Shown here piece by piece: positions 36,956 to 45,222 of a stretch of 64,000 nt of DNA; position 1 is the stretch's first letter; the number at the start of each line of letters is the position of its first letter. The stretch covers positions 1 through 64,000 of the forward strand of contig JAURYH010000017.1 in NCBI GenBank assembly GCA_030653975.1, written 5' to 3'. The notes beneath the pieces were generated by a model. It made no database searches, had not been told where the DNA came from, and saw nothing but the letters and a program-made list of their open reading frames with translations. A program made the translations under genes and the position numbers. Source of the stretch: Hydrogenophaga sp. (GTDB taxonomy: Bacteria > Pseudomonadota > Gammaproteobacteria > Burkholderiales > Burkholderiaceae_C).

Positions 36956-38944
36956 TCAGGGCAGGTCGGTGTTGACGGGGGCGGCGGTGGCGCGCGGGCC
37001 GACGGTCCCGAGGCGCGAACGCAGCGATTGCGGTTGACCGGTGAGGATCGCGGCGTAGTTCGTGGTGTTGGCGAGGACCTTCTGCACGTAGTCGCGCGTT
37101 TCGTCGAACGGGATGTTCTCGACCCAGATGTCCCCGGCGAGCACCGGGCCTTCGCGCCAGGTGCGCGAGCGGCCAGGGCCGGCGTTGTAGGCCGCAGCGG
37201 CCAGTGGCAACGAGCCTTCAAAATCATCGAGCGCAAATTTCAGGTAGGCCGTGCCGATGGCGATGTTGGTGTCGCGTTCGGTGATGTGGTGCGGGCGGAA
37301 ACCCGTCAGACCGATCTTGTTTGCGGTCCAGCGGGCGGTCGCCGGCATCACCTGCATCAGGCCCGAGGCTCCGACACCGGAACGCGCGTCGGTCACGAAA
37401 CGGCTTTCCTGCCGGATCAGGCCGTAGACGTAGGCCGGGTCCAGCCCGATGCTGCTGGCCCGCTGCACCACCACGCTCTGGAAGGGCATGGGAAAACGTT
37501 GGACATGGTCTTCGGCCAGGGGGGTGCGCAGGCTGGTGTTGATGCAGCGGTCCCAGACACCGTTCTGACAGGCGAGCCGGGCCGCGGCCAGCAGCTCGCG
37601 TTCGCCCATGCCGCCCGGTGTGTGCAGGCCCACGCTGTAGTTCCATTCGCGCACGCCTTCGCCGCGCAGGCCCAGCCGCATGGCAGTGAGCGCGCGCTGC
37701 AGGCCGGGGTGTTGTGTCGCTGCGGCCATTTCAGCTTCGGTCACAGGCGCGGGGGGCGGAGGCACCACCACGGCACGCCCCAGCGCTTCGAGCGCCAGCT
37801 GTTCGTGAAAGCCGCGCACCGAAGCGATGCTGCCCAGCAGTTCGCGCGCCTGCGCCGTGGCGACGATGGCGTCGGGCTCGCGCAGCGCCAGGATCGCCCG
37901 GGCCCGCCAGTACACCCAGGCCGGCTGCTGGCGCTGGACCTCGCTCATGGCCCCGATGGCGTCGCGCACATGGCCCCAGGCGCCCGCGCGCAGGCCGGCG
38001 CGCGCCTTCCAGGCCAGGTGCTCGTCGTGCATGTGCTGGTCCTGCCCGTTGACGAAATGCGCCAGCGCGTCGGGCTGCAGTCTTTTGGCCGCCCGCCGGC
38101 CGATCACGCCCCAGGCCCAGCTGCGCTCTTCCTGGGTGAGCTGCGCCACCCAGCGCTTGTTGTGCATCTCCTGCGCCGCAGCCGCAGGGTCGCTGGACGC
38201 CAGCCGGATCGCGGCGAGGGTCACCAGCTCCTTGGTCCGCGGCCGGATGGCGGTGAACTTGTCGTCCAGGTAGGCGGCCGGGTTCCGGATGATGGATTCC
38301 AGAATGGGCACCGACTCCGGATCGAGCAGGGCCACCGCCTGGGTCGCCGCGCGCGGCTTGTTGGCGTCGAGCGCCAGGCGGGCGCGCTGCCAGGCCGTTT
38401 CGGGCGTGAGGTGACCGCTTGTCAGAAAGGCCTGCGCCGCTGTGGCACATCCGTCTTCGGCATCGGGTTGAGCCAACCAGCGCTGAGCGGTCTGGCGCGC
38501 CGCCTCGTCGGCGGGTCGGCGCCGGGCCGCGGCATCGAGCAGGAGCGCATAACACTGGAGCTGCGGGTCGTCGTTCATGCGGTAGCGCGGCAGCTCGGCT
38601 TCGAAGTTCACCCAGTCGCGGTTCTTGCCGAGCAGCAGCAGCCAGTCGTTGCGCAGGCGGTCTTCCCAGTAGGTGCCGGCCATCTGCGCCAGGGCGTTGC
38701 GGATGTCTTGCGGGGCGCTGGTCTCCAGCCGGGCCTTGATGGCCCAGTAGCGGGCCAGCGGTTCGAGCGCATGGCCACGGAGCTCCGGCAGCAGCGTGTC
38801 GAGCTCGGTGATGTTGTTGCGACGGAAGGCGTCGCGCATGGCCAGCAGGGTCGCGTCGGCGCCGCCTTGTGCCCAGGCCGCCCCCTGCAGCAGCAGCGCG
38901 GCCATAATGATCACAAGACCCTGTTTCATGCTTCCCAGTTTCAT
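36956..38944 (-). CDS. Soluble lytic murein transglycosylase (Slt70-like)
   Basis: A 662-residue periplasmic enzyme that cleaves peptidoglycan between MurNAc and GlcNAc with 1,6-anhydro formation. Signal peptide (GLVIIMAALLLQGAAWA), a long alpha-helical superhelix (about 30-480), and a C-terminal SLT domain with catalytic E513 in LIRQESRF, then GASGLMQVMPATA and AAYNAGPGR. ATG 38944 was taken; ATG 38929 is an alternative with a nearer purine-rich site. The start is only 9 bases from the divergent fthC start. Confidence 0.94.
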   Translation of the reverse strand: MKLGSMKQGLVIIMAALLLQGAAWAQGGADATLLAMRDAFRRNNITELDTLLPELRGHALEPLARYWAIKARLETSAPQDIRNALAQMAGTYWEDRLRNDWLLLLGKNRDWVNFEAELPRYRMNDDPQLQCYALLLDAAARRRPADEAARQTAQRWLAQPDAEDGCATAAQAFLTSGHLTPETAWQRARLALDANKPRAATQAVALLDPESVPILESIIRNPAAYLDDKFTAIRPRTKELVTLAAIRLASSDPAAAAQEMHNKRWVAQLTQEERSWAWGVIGRRAAKRLQPDALAHFVNGQDQHMHDEHLAWKARAGLRAGAWGHVRDAIGAMSEVQRQQPAWVYWRARAILALREPDAIVATAQARELLGSIASVRGFHEQLALEALGRAVVVPPPPAPVTEAEMAAATQHPGLQRALTAMRLGLRGEGVREWNYSVGLHTPGGMGERELLAAARLACQNGVWDRCINTSLRTPLAEDHVQRFPMPFQSVVVQRASSIGLDPAYVYGLIRQESRFVTDARSGVGASGLMQVMPATARWTANKIGLTGFRPHHITERDTNIAIGTAYLKFALDDFEGSLPLAAAAYNAGPGRSRTWREGPVLAGDIWVENIPFDETRDYVQKVLANTTNYAAILTGQPQSLRSRLGTVGPRATAAPVNTDLP

Positions 38945-38953
38945 GCGTCGATT

Positions 38954-39592
38954 ATGGACAACAAAGAACTTCCGAGTGCCTCTGAAAACCTTGTCCAGCC
39001 TGCGGAGGGCAGCAAAGCCGCGTGGCGGAAACGCCTGATCGATAAACGGCAGAATCTGGCCGACCGTGCCTGGCGCAACGACCTGCTGCAGCGGGTCATG
39101 CGCGTCTGGTTGATCGAGCGGCCCGACGCTGTCATCGGCGCCTACTGGCCGATCAAGGGTGAGTTCGATCCGCTGCCCGCGCTGTTCCGCTGGCAGGAGG
39201 CGGGTCTGGAAGAAGACGCGCAGGGTGCCCAGAAACACCGCCGCATCGGCCTGCCGGTGGTGAACAAGGTGGACAAGACGCTCACCTTCTACACCTGGTA
39301 CCCCGGCTGCCCGATGGAAGAAGACGCCTACGGCATTCCCAAGCCGAAAGACACCGAGATCGTGGTCCCGACGCTGATCTTCGTGCCCTGTGTGGGCTAT
39401 GGACCGGGTGGTTACCGGCTGGGCTATGGCGGCGGCTTCTACGACCGCACGCTGGCTTCACTCGATCCCAAACCCTTCACCGTGGGGCTCGGTTACGACT
39501 TTGCCTACGTGCACGACCTGATGCCCGAGATCCACGACGTGCCGCTGGACGCCATCCTGTCCGACACCGGGGTCATGTGGCCAGAGAGGTGA
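38954..39592 (+). CDS. 5-formyltetrahydrofolate cyclo-ligase
   Basis: A 212-residue ATP-dependent enzyme that recycles 5-formyl-THF to 5,10-methenyl-THF. Conserved start KAAWRKRLIDKRQNL; GAYWPIKGEFDPLPAL; and the ATP/folate signature GYGPGGYRLGYGGGFYDRTL near the end. Length is typical. ATG 38954 follows closely the divergent transglycosylase start, so promoters must overlap the two coding regions. A repeat copy starts right after the stop. Confidence 0.94.
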   Translation: MDNKELPSASENLVQPAEGSKAAWRKRLIDKRQNLADRAWRNDLLQRVMRVWLIERPDAVIGAYWPIKGEFDPLPALFRWQEAGLEEDAQGAQKHRRIGLPVVNKVDKTLTFYTWYPGCPMEEDAYGIPKPKDTEIVVPTLIFVPCVGYGPGGYRLGYGGGFYDRTLASLDPKPFTVGLGYDFAYVHDLMPEIHDVPLDAILSDTGVMWPER

Positions 39593-39594
39593 GG

Positions 39595-39706
39595 CACCCC
39601 CTGCGCCGCTGACGCGGCTTCCCCCTCTCTCGCCTGCGGCGGGAGGGGGACGCTCCCTGTGGCCCGGCAAAGCCGGTTCCACGGGAGCACTGGACCAGGC
39701 ACCCGC
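39595..39706 (+). repeat. 3' stem-loop repeat, copy 5
   Basis: Starts two bases after the TGA of the cyclo-ligase gene: CACCCCCTGCGCCGCTGACG, then a long stem 2 (CCCCCTCTCTCGCC with GGCGGGAGGGGG), then CCGGCAAAGCCGG. It shares the long version of stem 2 with copy 3. A further 60 bases of low-information sequence follow to the next gene. Confidence 0.85.
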
Positions 39707-39767
39707 TCCGGCCGGGAGGTGGTATTCCCCCTTTCTTTTGACGCCGCTGGCCTGTTCCCCAGCTGCT

Positions 39768-40685
39768 CTAGGGGTGCTCGGCGTTGGCGTGTACTTCGCT
39801 GATGCGTTTTTCGCGCCGAACCAGATACAGCCCGCTGCCCACGATGATGGCTGCGCCCAGCCAGGTGTGCGAGGCCGGCAGTGTCTGCCACACCAGCCAG
39901 TCCAGCCCCACGCCCCAGGCCAGGGCGGTGTATTCGAACGGCGCCACCGCCGAGGCCTGGCCGTGGCGGAAGGCCTCGTTGATGGTCAGCTGGCCCAGGA
40001 AGCCGGTGACCGCCAGCGCCAGCAGCAGGCCGGCGTGTTCGAGCGACACCGGCACCCAGCGCGGCGCGGCCAGCAGGCCGCCGCCCACCGACATGAACAC
40101 CATCATGGTGAGGATCATGGATTCACTGCTGTCGGTGCGGCTGACCAGCCGGCCCGCCACGGCGGCCACGGCGTAACACAGCGCGGCGGCGAGCACGGCC
40201 AGGCCACCCACGGTAACAAAGCCGGTCTGCAGGTCGTCACCGCTGGGCCGCAGGGCGACCAGCACACCGCCGAAGCCGGCGGCAATCGCCCACCAGTGCG
40301 CCTGGGGCACGCGCTCCTTCAGCACCGGCACCGACAGCGCGGTGATCAGCATCGGCGCGATGAAGAACAGGGTGTAGGTGGCCGACAGCGGCAGTTCGCT
40401 CACGCCGCGTGTGAACAGCGCCAGCATGGTGATACCGAGGCAGCCGCGCAGGATGTGCAGCGACCAGCGCAGCTGGCGCAGCGTGTGCCAGCCGCGGCGC
40501 CACTGGATCCAGGCCAGCACCAGCGGCAGGGCGGTGGCCCCGCGCAGGCAGGCGATCTGCAGCGGCGGGTAATGGCCCGAGAGCGTCTTGAGCACCGCGT
40601 CCATGAGCGCAAAAAACATCACCGCCAGCAGCATGTTGACGATGCTGCGCAGGTTGCCGGCGGCGTGGTGGGCTTGGGGGCTCAT
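39768..40685 (-). CDS. EamA/DMT family transporter
   Basis: A 305-residue membrane protein with ten hydrophobic segments made of two EamA repeats (about 15-140 and 155-295). MFFALMDAVLKTLSGHYPP and LKERVPQAHWWAIAAGFGG are typical of drug/metabolite exporters. FNEAFR-like INEAFRHGQASAVAPFEY is the second-repeat signature. Substrate is unknown. The LysR regulator ends 3 bases upstream on the same strand, so the two are probably cotranscribed. Confidence 0.9.
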   Translation of the reverse strand: MSPQAHHAAGNLRSIVNMLLAVMFFALMDAVLKTLSGHYPPLQIACLRGATALPLVLAWIQWRRGWHTLRQLRWSLHILRGCLGITMLALFTRGVSELPLSATYTLFFIAPMLITALSVPVLKERVPQAHWWAIAAGFGGVLVALRPSGDDLQTGFVTVGGLAVLAAALCYAVAAVAGRLVSRTDSSESMILTMMVFMSVGGGLLAAPRWVPVSLEHAGLLLALAVTGFLGQLTINEAFRHGQASAVAPFEYTALAWGVGLDWLVWQTLPASHTWLGAAIIVGSGLYLVRREKRISEVHANAEHP

Positions 40686-40688
40686 GGA

Positions 40689-41732
40689 TCAATCGATGAA
40701 ATCCACGGTGTCCGGGTCCGGCACGTCGCCGATCGCCTGGCGCGTCTGCTCGGCCTGCGCCAGCAGCCAGTCGCAGAAGGCTTTCACCTCCGGGCGCTGC
40801 ACGCTGCGCGGCGCCACCACCAGCCAGTAGACCAGGGGCGAGTCCATGCGCATCTGTGGCAGCGGCTCCACCAGGTCGCCACTGGCCAGGCTCTCGGCCA
40901 CCAGCGGCAGCCGCGCCAGCGCCACACCCTGACCGGTGAGCGCGGCCTGCACGATCTGGTGGGCGTAGTTGAAATACAGCCAGCGCTGGGGCGTGAACTT
41001 GGCCTTGGTCGCGCGCGGTGCGCCAGCCGCCTGGGATCTGGCCGATGGGGCCGGTGCGGTGGTGTTGGCAAAAGTGTCCAGCCAGCGCTGCCAGGTCAGC
41101 CATTCCAGGTGGCGCGTGCGGTGCGCATCGCCGGCTTCGATGAGCGTGACCTGGGTCAGGTCTTCCAGCCTCTTGATGCGGTGTTCCTTCAGCAGCCAGG
41201 GACTGGCCACGGGCGTGAGCTGTTCGCCAAACAGGCGGACCGCACCCGCCGGCATGGCCTGCGGCACCGCATAACGCAGCGCCAGGTCCACATCGGCGGT
41301 GCTCAGGTCCACCGCCACGTCGGACGCGTCGATGCGGATGTCGATGTCCGGGTGCTCGCGCTGGAAGGCTTCGAGCCGCGGAATCAGCCACATGGAAGCG
41401 AACGAGGCCCAGGTGGTGATGGCCACGCTCTTGCGCCCGGCGCTCTGGCGGATCTGCCGCACCGCCGCATCAATGCGCTCGAGCGCCATGCCCGCCGCGC
41501 GCAGCAGTTGCGAACCTGCACTGGTGAGTTCCACCGCCCGCGTGTGGCGCAGGAAGAGCGCCGTGCCGACCTCGTCTTCCAGCGCCTGGATCTGCCGGCT
41601 GACCGCGCTCTGTGTGAGGGAAAGTTCCTCGGCGGCGGCGCGAAAGTTCAGGTGCCGCGCCACGGCGTCAAAGGCGCGCAGGTGGCCGGCGGAGATCGGG
41701 CGGGTGCGGGGATGGCTGGCAGGAAGCGACAT
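40689..41732 (-). CDS. LysR-family transcriptional regulator (GcvA-like)
   Basis: A 347-residue regulator, longer than the usual 300. The N-terminal winged helix has HLRAFDAVARHLNFRAAAEELSLTQ (about 17-41) with SAVSRQIQALEDEVG as recognition part. The C-terminal ligand domain starts IRIDASDVAVDLS and DLALRY, close to GcvA-type regulators; an Ala/Pro-rich insertion near 225-245 explains the extra length. It lies just before the EamA gene and is divergent from the DUF2917 gene. Confidence 0.9.
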   Translation of the reverse strand: MSLPASHPRTRPISAGHLRAFDAVARHLNFRAAAEELSLTQSAVSRQIQALEDEVGTALFLRHTRAVELTSAGSQLLRAAGMALERIDAAVRQIRQSAGRKSVAITTWASFASMWLIPRLEAFQREHPDIDIRIDASDVAVDLSTADVDLALRYAVPQAMPAGAVRLFGEQLTPVASPWLLKEHRIKRLEDLTQVTLIEAGDAHRTRHLEWLTWQRWLDTFANTTAPAPSARSQAAGAPRATKAKFTPQRWLYFNYAHQIVQAALTGQGVALARLPLVAESLASGDLVEPLPQMRMDSPLVYWLVVAPRSVQRPEVKAFCDWLLAQAEQTRQAIGDVPDPDTVDFID

Positions 41733-41848
41733 GGCCGGGTCCTCTGGATTGATGCGATAAGCGAATCAATAGCTTACCCCCATTTCATTGGACGGCTGGA
41801 CGCGGCGGCGGGAAGATGGCACCCGTGTTGATGCCACTGGAGAACCGT

Positions 41849-42328
41849 ATGTCACACCCCGCTGCTTCTCTGTCTGCCCGCTGCGCCGCCATCGGCAGCT
41901 GGCGACTGCACCCCGGCCACGCCATGAGCCTGCGCCCGAAGAAGACCGCCGTGTTGCGCATCTTCTGCGGGCAGGTCTGGGTGACGCTGGGCGGCCCCTA
42001 CCAGGGCGCGCCCAACGATCTGGGCGACCGCTTCCTCGGCCCGGGTGACGTGCTGGCCGTGCCGGCCGGTGCGCGCATGGTCATGGAGCCGATCGCTGCG
42101 CCCGGTGACAGCGGGCCGGTGCATTTCGACTGGTCCGACGCTTCGGTGTCGGCGGCCCCCAGCCGTTTCGCCCGCGAGGTGGCTGCCCCGGCGAAGGAAC
42201 TGGGCGCCGCACTGGGTCGGGCCGGTTGGGCGCTGTCGCGGGTGCTACGCGGGTTGCTGGGCTACAGCGAGTTCCTTGTGGCCGGTCGCGGGCGGGTGCT
42301 GTCGCCGCTGGAGTCACTGCGGTCGTGA
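41849..42328 (+). CDS. DUF2917 family protein
   Basis: A 159-residue protein of unknown function. WRLHPGHAMSLRPKKTAVLRI, followed by GQVWVTLGGPYQG and LGPGDVLAVPAGARMVMEP, gives a cupin-like beta pattern as in DUF2917. Divergent from the LysR gene with 116 bases between; a LysR-DUF2917 pairing is common in comamonads as I recall. The 3' end overlaps that of the convergent TfoX gene by 15 bases. ATG 41849 has GGAG upstream. Confidence 0.8.
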   Translation: MSHPAASLSARCAAIGSWRLHPGHAMSLRPKKTAVLRIFCGQVWVTLGGPYQGAPNDLGDRFLGPGDVLAVPAGARMVMEPIAAPGDSGPVHFDWSDASVSAAPSRFAREVAAPAKELGAALGRAGWALSRVLRGLLGYSEFLVAGRGRVLSPLESLRS

Positions 42329-42691
42329 GATGGGTTTGCGGCGCGGCGCCGGTTTGCGCGCTGCGACCGCCGCTTCCAGCGCCAGCCGCGCCCAGGGCGC
42401 CATCAGCGCGGGCGATTCCAGCGCGTCGTCGGGCGGCGTGTGGTAGTGCAGGGACATGGTCTTGCCCTTCGCCTCGTACCGAAAAGGCCGCCCACCCGCG
42501 GCCAGCCACCGGGGCTCGGTTTCGGCGTTGGTCTTGAGGAACAAGGTGTCCCAGGCAATGATCGCCACGTTCATGCCATCCACCGAAATCCCCCAGCCCC
42601 CGAACATGCGCACCGCCTTGCATGGGCCGAGGCAGGACAGCAGCTCGCAGGCGTGCAGCACGAAGGGATCGGTGGTGGGTTTGGTGACCAT
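42314..42691 (-). CDS. TfoX/Sxy N-terminal domain protein
   Basis: A 125-residue protein with the TfoX N-terminal domain: ELLSCLGPCKAVRMFGGWGI, then VDGMNVAIIAWDTLFLKT and GRPFRYEAKGKTMSLHYH. It lacks the C-terminal TfoX domain of the E. coli competence regulator Sxy, so a competence role is not implied. The C-terminal tail is basic. ATG 42691 gives the usual start. Confidence 0.85.
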   Translation of the reverse strand: MVTKPTTDPFVLHACELLSCLGPCKAVRMFGGWGISVDGMNVAIIAWDTLFLKTNAETEPRWLAAGGRPFRYEAKGKTMSLHYHTPPDDALESPALMAPWARLALEAAVAARKPAPRRKPISRPQ

Positions 42692-42750
42692 TCCGCCATC
42701 GTAGTGAGCTGCGCGCAGCGCCACAAGCAGTTGGCGCGAAGTGCCTTGAT

Positions 42751-42846
42751 CCCGGAACGCCGCGGAACTGGCTTTGCCAGGCCGCAGGCGTTGCCCCTTG
42801 AGGGGCTGAGCGGCTACGCGCAGCGAGCAAGCGATGGGGGTGGGCC
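42751..42846 (-). repeat. 3' stem-loop repeat, copy 6 (not at a gene 3' end)
   Basis: Divergent copy between the TfoX and TetR starts: on the minus strand CCCACCCCCATCGC, then CCCCTCAAGGGG, then CTGGCAAAGCCAG. Stem 3 has a C-to-T change matched by a G-to-A change relative to other copies, keeping the pairing. This is the only copy not directly after a stop codon. Confidence 0.75.
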
Positions 42847-42853
42847 ACATCCT

Positions 42854-42884
42854 GGCCATGGGTGGACAATGTCCACCCATGGCC
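42854..42884. promoter_or_regulatory. 31-bp perfect palindrome over the start codon of the TetR-family gene
   Basis: The 15-base half GGCCATGGGTGGACA is followed by a single A and its exact reverse complement. The right half includes the ATG start at 42879. Its central GGACA-A-TGTCC could be a dimer operator for the regulator itself, controlling its own transcription or translation. Confidence 0.75.
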
Positions 42885-43478
42885 CGACCCAAATCCGCCT
42901 CCCACGACCTCAAGCGCGAAGAAATCCTCGACGTTGCGGCGCAGTGTTTTTCGCAGCAGAGTTTTCCCGCCGCGAGCATGAACCACATCGCCACCGCCTG
43001 CGGCACCAGCAAGGCGCGGCTCTACCACTACTACGAGAGCAAGGAGGCGATCCTGTTCGACCTGCTTGACCGCTACACGCAGCGGCTGCTGGCGCTGATC
43101 GGCGAAGCGGAAGCCCGCGCCCAGCGCAAGAACCTGAACGAACGCGACGCCCTGAACGAGCTGGTGCGCGCCTTTCTCTCCGAATACGAAAGCTCGGCCA
43201 CGCGCCACGTGGCGCTGGTGTCCGACACCAAGTTCCTCGGCGAGACCCAGCGCGAACTCATCCTCAACCGCCAGCGCGACGTGGTGGCCGCCTTCACCCG
43301 CTTTCTCAAGCGCGCCTACCCCGAGCGCGTCACGCCGGCGAACCAGACCGCGCTGACCATGATGCTGTTCGGCATGATCAACTGGACCTTCACCTGGCTG
43401 CGGCCGGGCGGGGCCATGAGTTACGCCGCCTTTGCCGACGAAGTGGTGGCCGTTCTGGAGAAGGGTTTGGCCGGATGA
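42879..43478 (+). CDS. TetR/AcrR-family transcriptional regulator
   Basis: A 199-residue repressor. N-terminal helix-turn-helix: KREEILDVAAQCFSQQSF, MNHIATACGTSKARLYHYYESKEAILFDLL. The C-terminal domain (about 75-195) resembles TetR regulators of catabolic genes. ATG 42879 was selected as it gives the standard N-terminus and lies within a large palindrome. The MBL-fold gene 110 bases downstream on the same strand is a likely target or partner (inference). Confidence 0.92.
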   Translation: MARPKSASHDLKREEILDVAAQCFSQQSFPAASMNHIATACGTSKARLYHYYESKEAILFDLLDRYTQRLLALIGEAEARAQRKNLNERDALNELVRAFLSEYESSATRHVALVSDTKFLGETQRELILNRQRDVVAAFTRFLKRAYPERVTPANQTALTMMLFGMINWTFTWLRPGGAMSYAAFADEVVAVLEKGLAG

Positions 43479-43588
43479 GTCCCAGCGTTTCACAGGGATA
43501 TTGGTTTACTTATTCGTAATTGATTTCGTTTAGTTAAAATTTGTCTGTTTGCCGATCTGCGCAGCCGACACCCCACAGGAGACTCCTT

Positions 43589-44578
43589 ATGAGCAAAGCC
43601 TTCGCCTCCCAGGCCGACCTGGAAGACAAAAAAATCACCTTCGAGCAGCTCAGCCCGCATTGCTGGGCCTACACCGCCGAAGGCGACCCGAACTCGGGCG
43701 TCATCATCGGTGACGACTTCATCCTGGTCAGCGACGCCACCGCCACGCCGGCCATGGCGCGCGATCTGATCAAGCAGATCCGCAAGATCTCCGACAAGCC
43801 GATCAAGTACGTGCTGCTCACGCACTACCACGCGGTGCGCGTGCTGGGCGCGAGCGCCTACTTCGCCGAAGGCGCGACCGAAATCATCGCCAGCCAGGGC
43901 ACGCTGGAACTGATCCGCGAGCGCGGCGCACAGGACATGCAGAGCGAGATGGAGCGCTTCCCGCGCCTGTTCCGCGGTGCCGATTCGGTGCCGGGCCTGA
44001 CCTGGCCGAGCATGGTCATCGGCGGCGGTGACCCGACGAAGGGCGAGAAACCCGGCAAGCTGTCGATCAACCTCGGCGGTGTCGTGGTGCAGATCTGGAG
44101 TCCGGGCCATGGCCACACCCGCGGCGACACCATCGCCTGGGTGGAAGAGGAAAAAGTGCTGTTCAGCGGCGACCTGGTGGAATATGAAGCCGGCGTCTAC
44201 ACCGGTGACGCCCAGCTCGAAGAATGGCCCGCCACGCTCGAAGCCCTGCGCGCGCTCAAGGCCGAGTACATCGTGCCCGGCCGCGGCGAAGCCATGAAGG
44301 GCAACGCCGACGTCAACAAGGCGCTGGACTACACCAAGCGCTGGGTCACGACGCTGTTCCAGGCCGGCAAGGAAGCCGCCGCCGCCGGCATGGACCTGAA
44401 GGCCGCCATGGCCCACACCCGCAAGAGCATGGACCCGGTGTTTGGCCAGGTGTTCATCTACGAACACTGCCTGCCGTTTGACGTCAGCCGCGCCTACGAC
44501 GAAGCCAGCGGCATCAAGAACCCGCGCATCTGGACCGCCGAGCGCGACATGGAGATGTGGAAGTCGCTGCAGGGCTGA
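43589..44578 (+). CDS. MBL-fold metallo-hydrolase-like protein with altered metal site
   Basis: A 329-residue protein with the metallo-beta-lactamase fold. The first motif reads THYHAVR (H79, H81, then V83 and R84) where active enzymes have HxHxDH, so the second metal site is lost. Later motifs remain: SPGHGHTRGDT and LFSGDLVEYEAG. I recall relatives with the same HYHAVRVLGASAY segment in other betaproteobacteria, so this is a family trait rather than a local mutation. Function unknown; a mono-metal enzyme or a different reaction is possible. An AT-rich stretch at 43500-43560 may hold the promoter. Confidence 0.88.
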   Translation: MSKAFASQADLEDKKITFEQLSPHCWAYTAEGDPNSGVIIGDDFILVSDATATPAMARDLIKQIRKISDKPIKYVLLTHYHAVRVLGASAYFAEGATEIIASQGTLELIRERGAQDMQSEMERFPRLFRGADSVPGLTWPSMVIGGGDPTKGEKPGKLSINLGGVVVQIWSPGHGHTRGDTIAWVEEEKVLFSGDLVEYEAGVYTGDAQLEEWPATLEALRALKAEYIVPGRGEAMKGNADVNKALDYTKRWVTTLFQAGKEAAAAGMDLKAAMAHTRKSMDPVFGQVFIYEHCLPFDVSRAYDEASGIKNPRIWTAERDMEMWKSLQG

Positions 44579-44596
44579 GCCGGATTCCAGGTTGGC

Positions 44597-44630
44597 CAAC
44601 AAAAAACCCGCCTTGGCGGGTTTTTTGTTG
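44597..44630. terminator. Bidirectional Rho-independent terminator
   Basis: A perfect 16-bp stem with loop TT (CAACAAAAAACCCGCC and its complement) carries A-runs and T-runs on both sides, so it can end the MBL-fold transcript and the convergent PKD lipoprotein transcript. Confidence 0.92.
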
Positions 44631-44653
44631 CGAAGGCCAGTGCAGCGGCGCTG

Positions 44654-45052
44654 CTATGGGGCTGTGGTCGCCGTCCCGGTGGTGGACGTGGTGGATGCCT
44701 CCGTAGCCACCCGGCTCGCCGGCTTCACGGTCACCGGCTGTTCCGCCTCGGCCACGCGGCCGGCGCTGTCGGTCACGGTCAGCGTGATGGTGTATTCACC
44801 CGGTTCGTCGTAGACGTGATCCACCTGCGCGCCCTGGCCTTTTTTGCCATCACCGAAATCCCAGGCATAGGACGCCACGACCGTGCCTGCCGGCACGTTG
44901 GACACCACCGTGCCCGAACCGTCCACGGTGAAGCTTTCGCCCGCTTCCAGCGTGGCCGGATCGATGTCGATCACCGGAATGGGCAGGCAGCCGGCCAGTG
45001 TCAGGGCCAGCAAACCGGCCAGGAACAGTTTGAAGGTGCGATGGCGGTTCAT
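44654..45052 (-). CDS. PKD-domain lipoprotein
   Basis: A 132-residue putative lipoprotein. Signal peptide with lipobox LTLAGC (Cys about residue 22), then one PKD domain with SYAWDFGDGKKG and HVYDEPGEYTITLTVTD, and a Thr/Ala-rich tail. PKD domains are beta-sandwich modules in surface proteins; alone, a role in envelope binding or adhesion is conceivable. ATG 45052 was chosen for its signal peptide. Confidence 0.85.
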   Translation of the reverse strand: MNRHRTFKLFLAGLLALTLAGCLPIPVIDIDPATLEAGESFTVDGSGTVVSNVPAGTVVASYAWDFGDGKKGQGAQVDHVYDEPGEYTITLTVTDSAGRVAEAEQPVTVKPASRVATEASTTSTTGTATTAP

Positions 45053-45222
45053 GGGCTGAGCTGGGTTGGAAGAATGCTTTCGCGAGACCTGGACGCTATT
45101 GGGTGCCCGATGCGTTCCGCATGTCAAGCGGGTGGATCGCCGGGCCTGTGCGCTGTTTGGCGGCGGTGCCTGCCTTGGCGCGCTGCTACCATGCGGCAGC
45201 ATCACATTCCCGAGTTTTCACG

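Noticed and set aside
42314..42691. Competence regulator Sxy/TfoX
   Set aside because: Only the N-terminal TfoX domain is present; such single-domain proteins are widespread and not shown to control competence.
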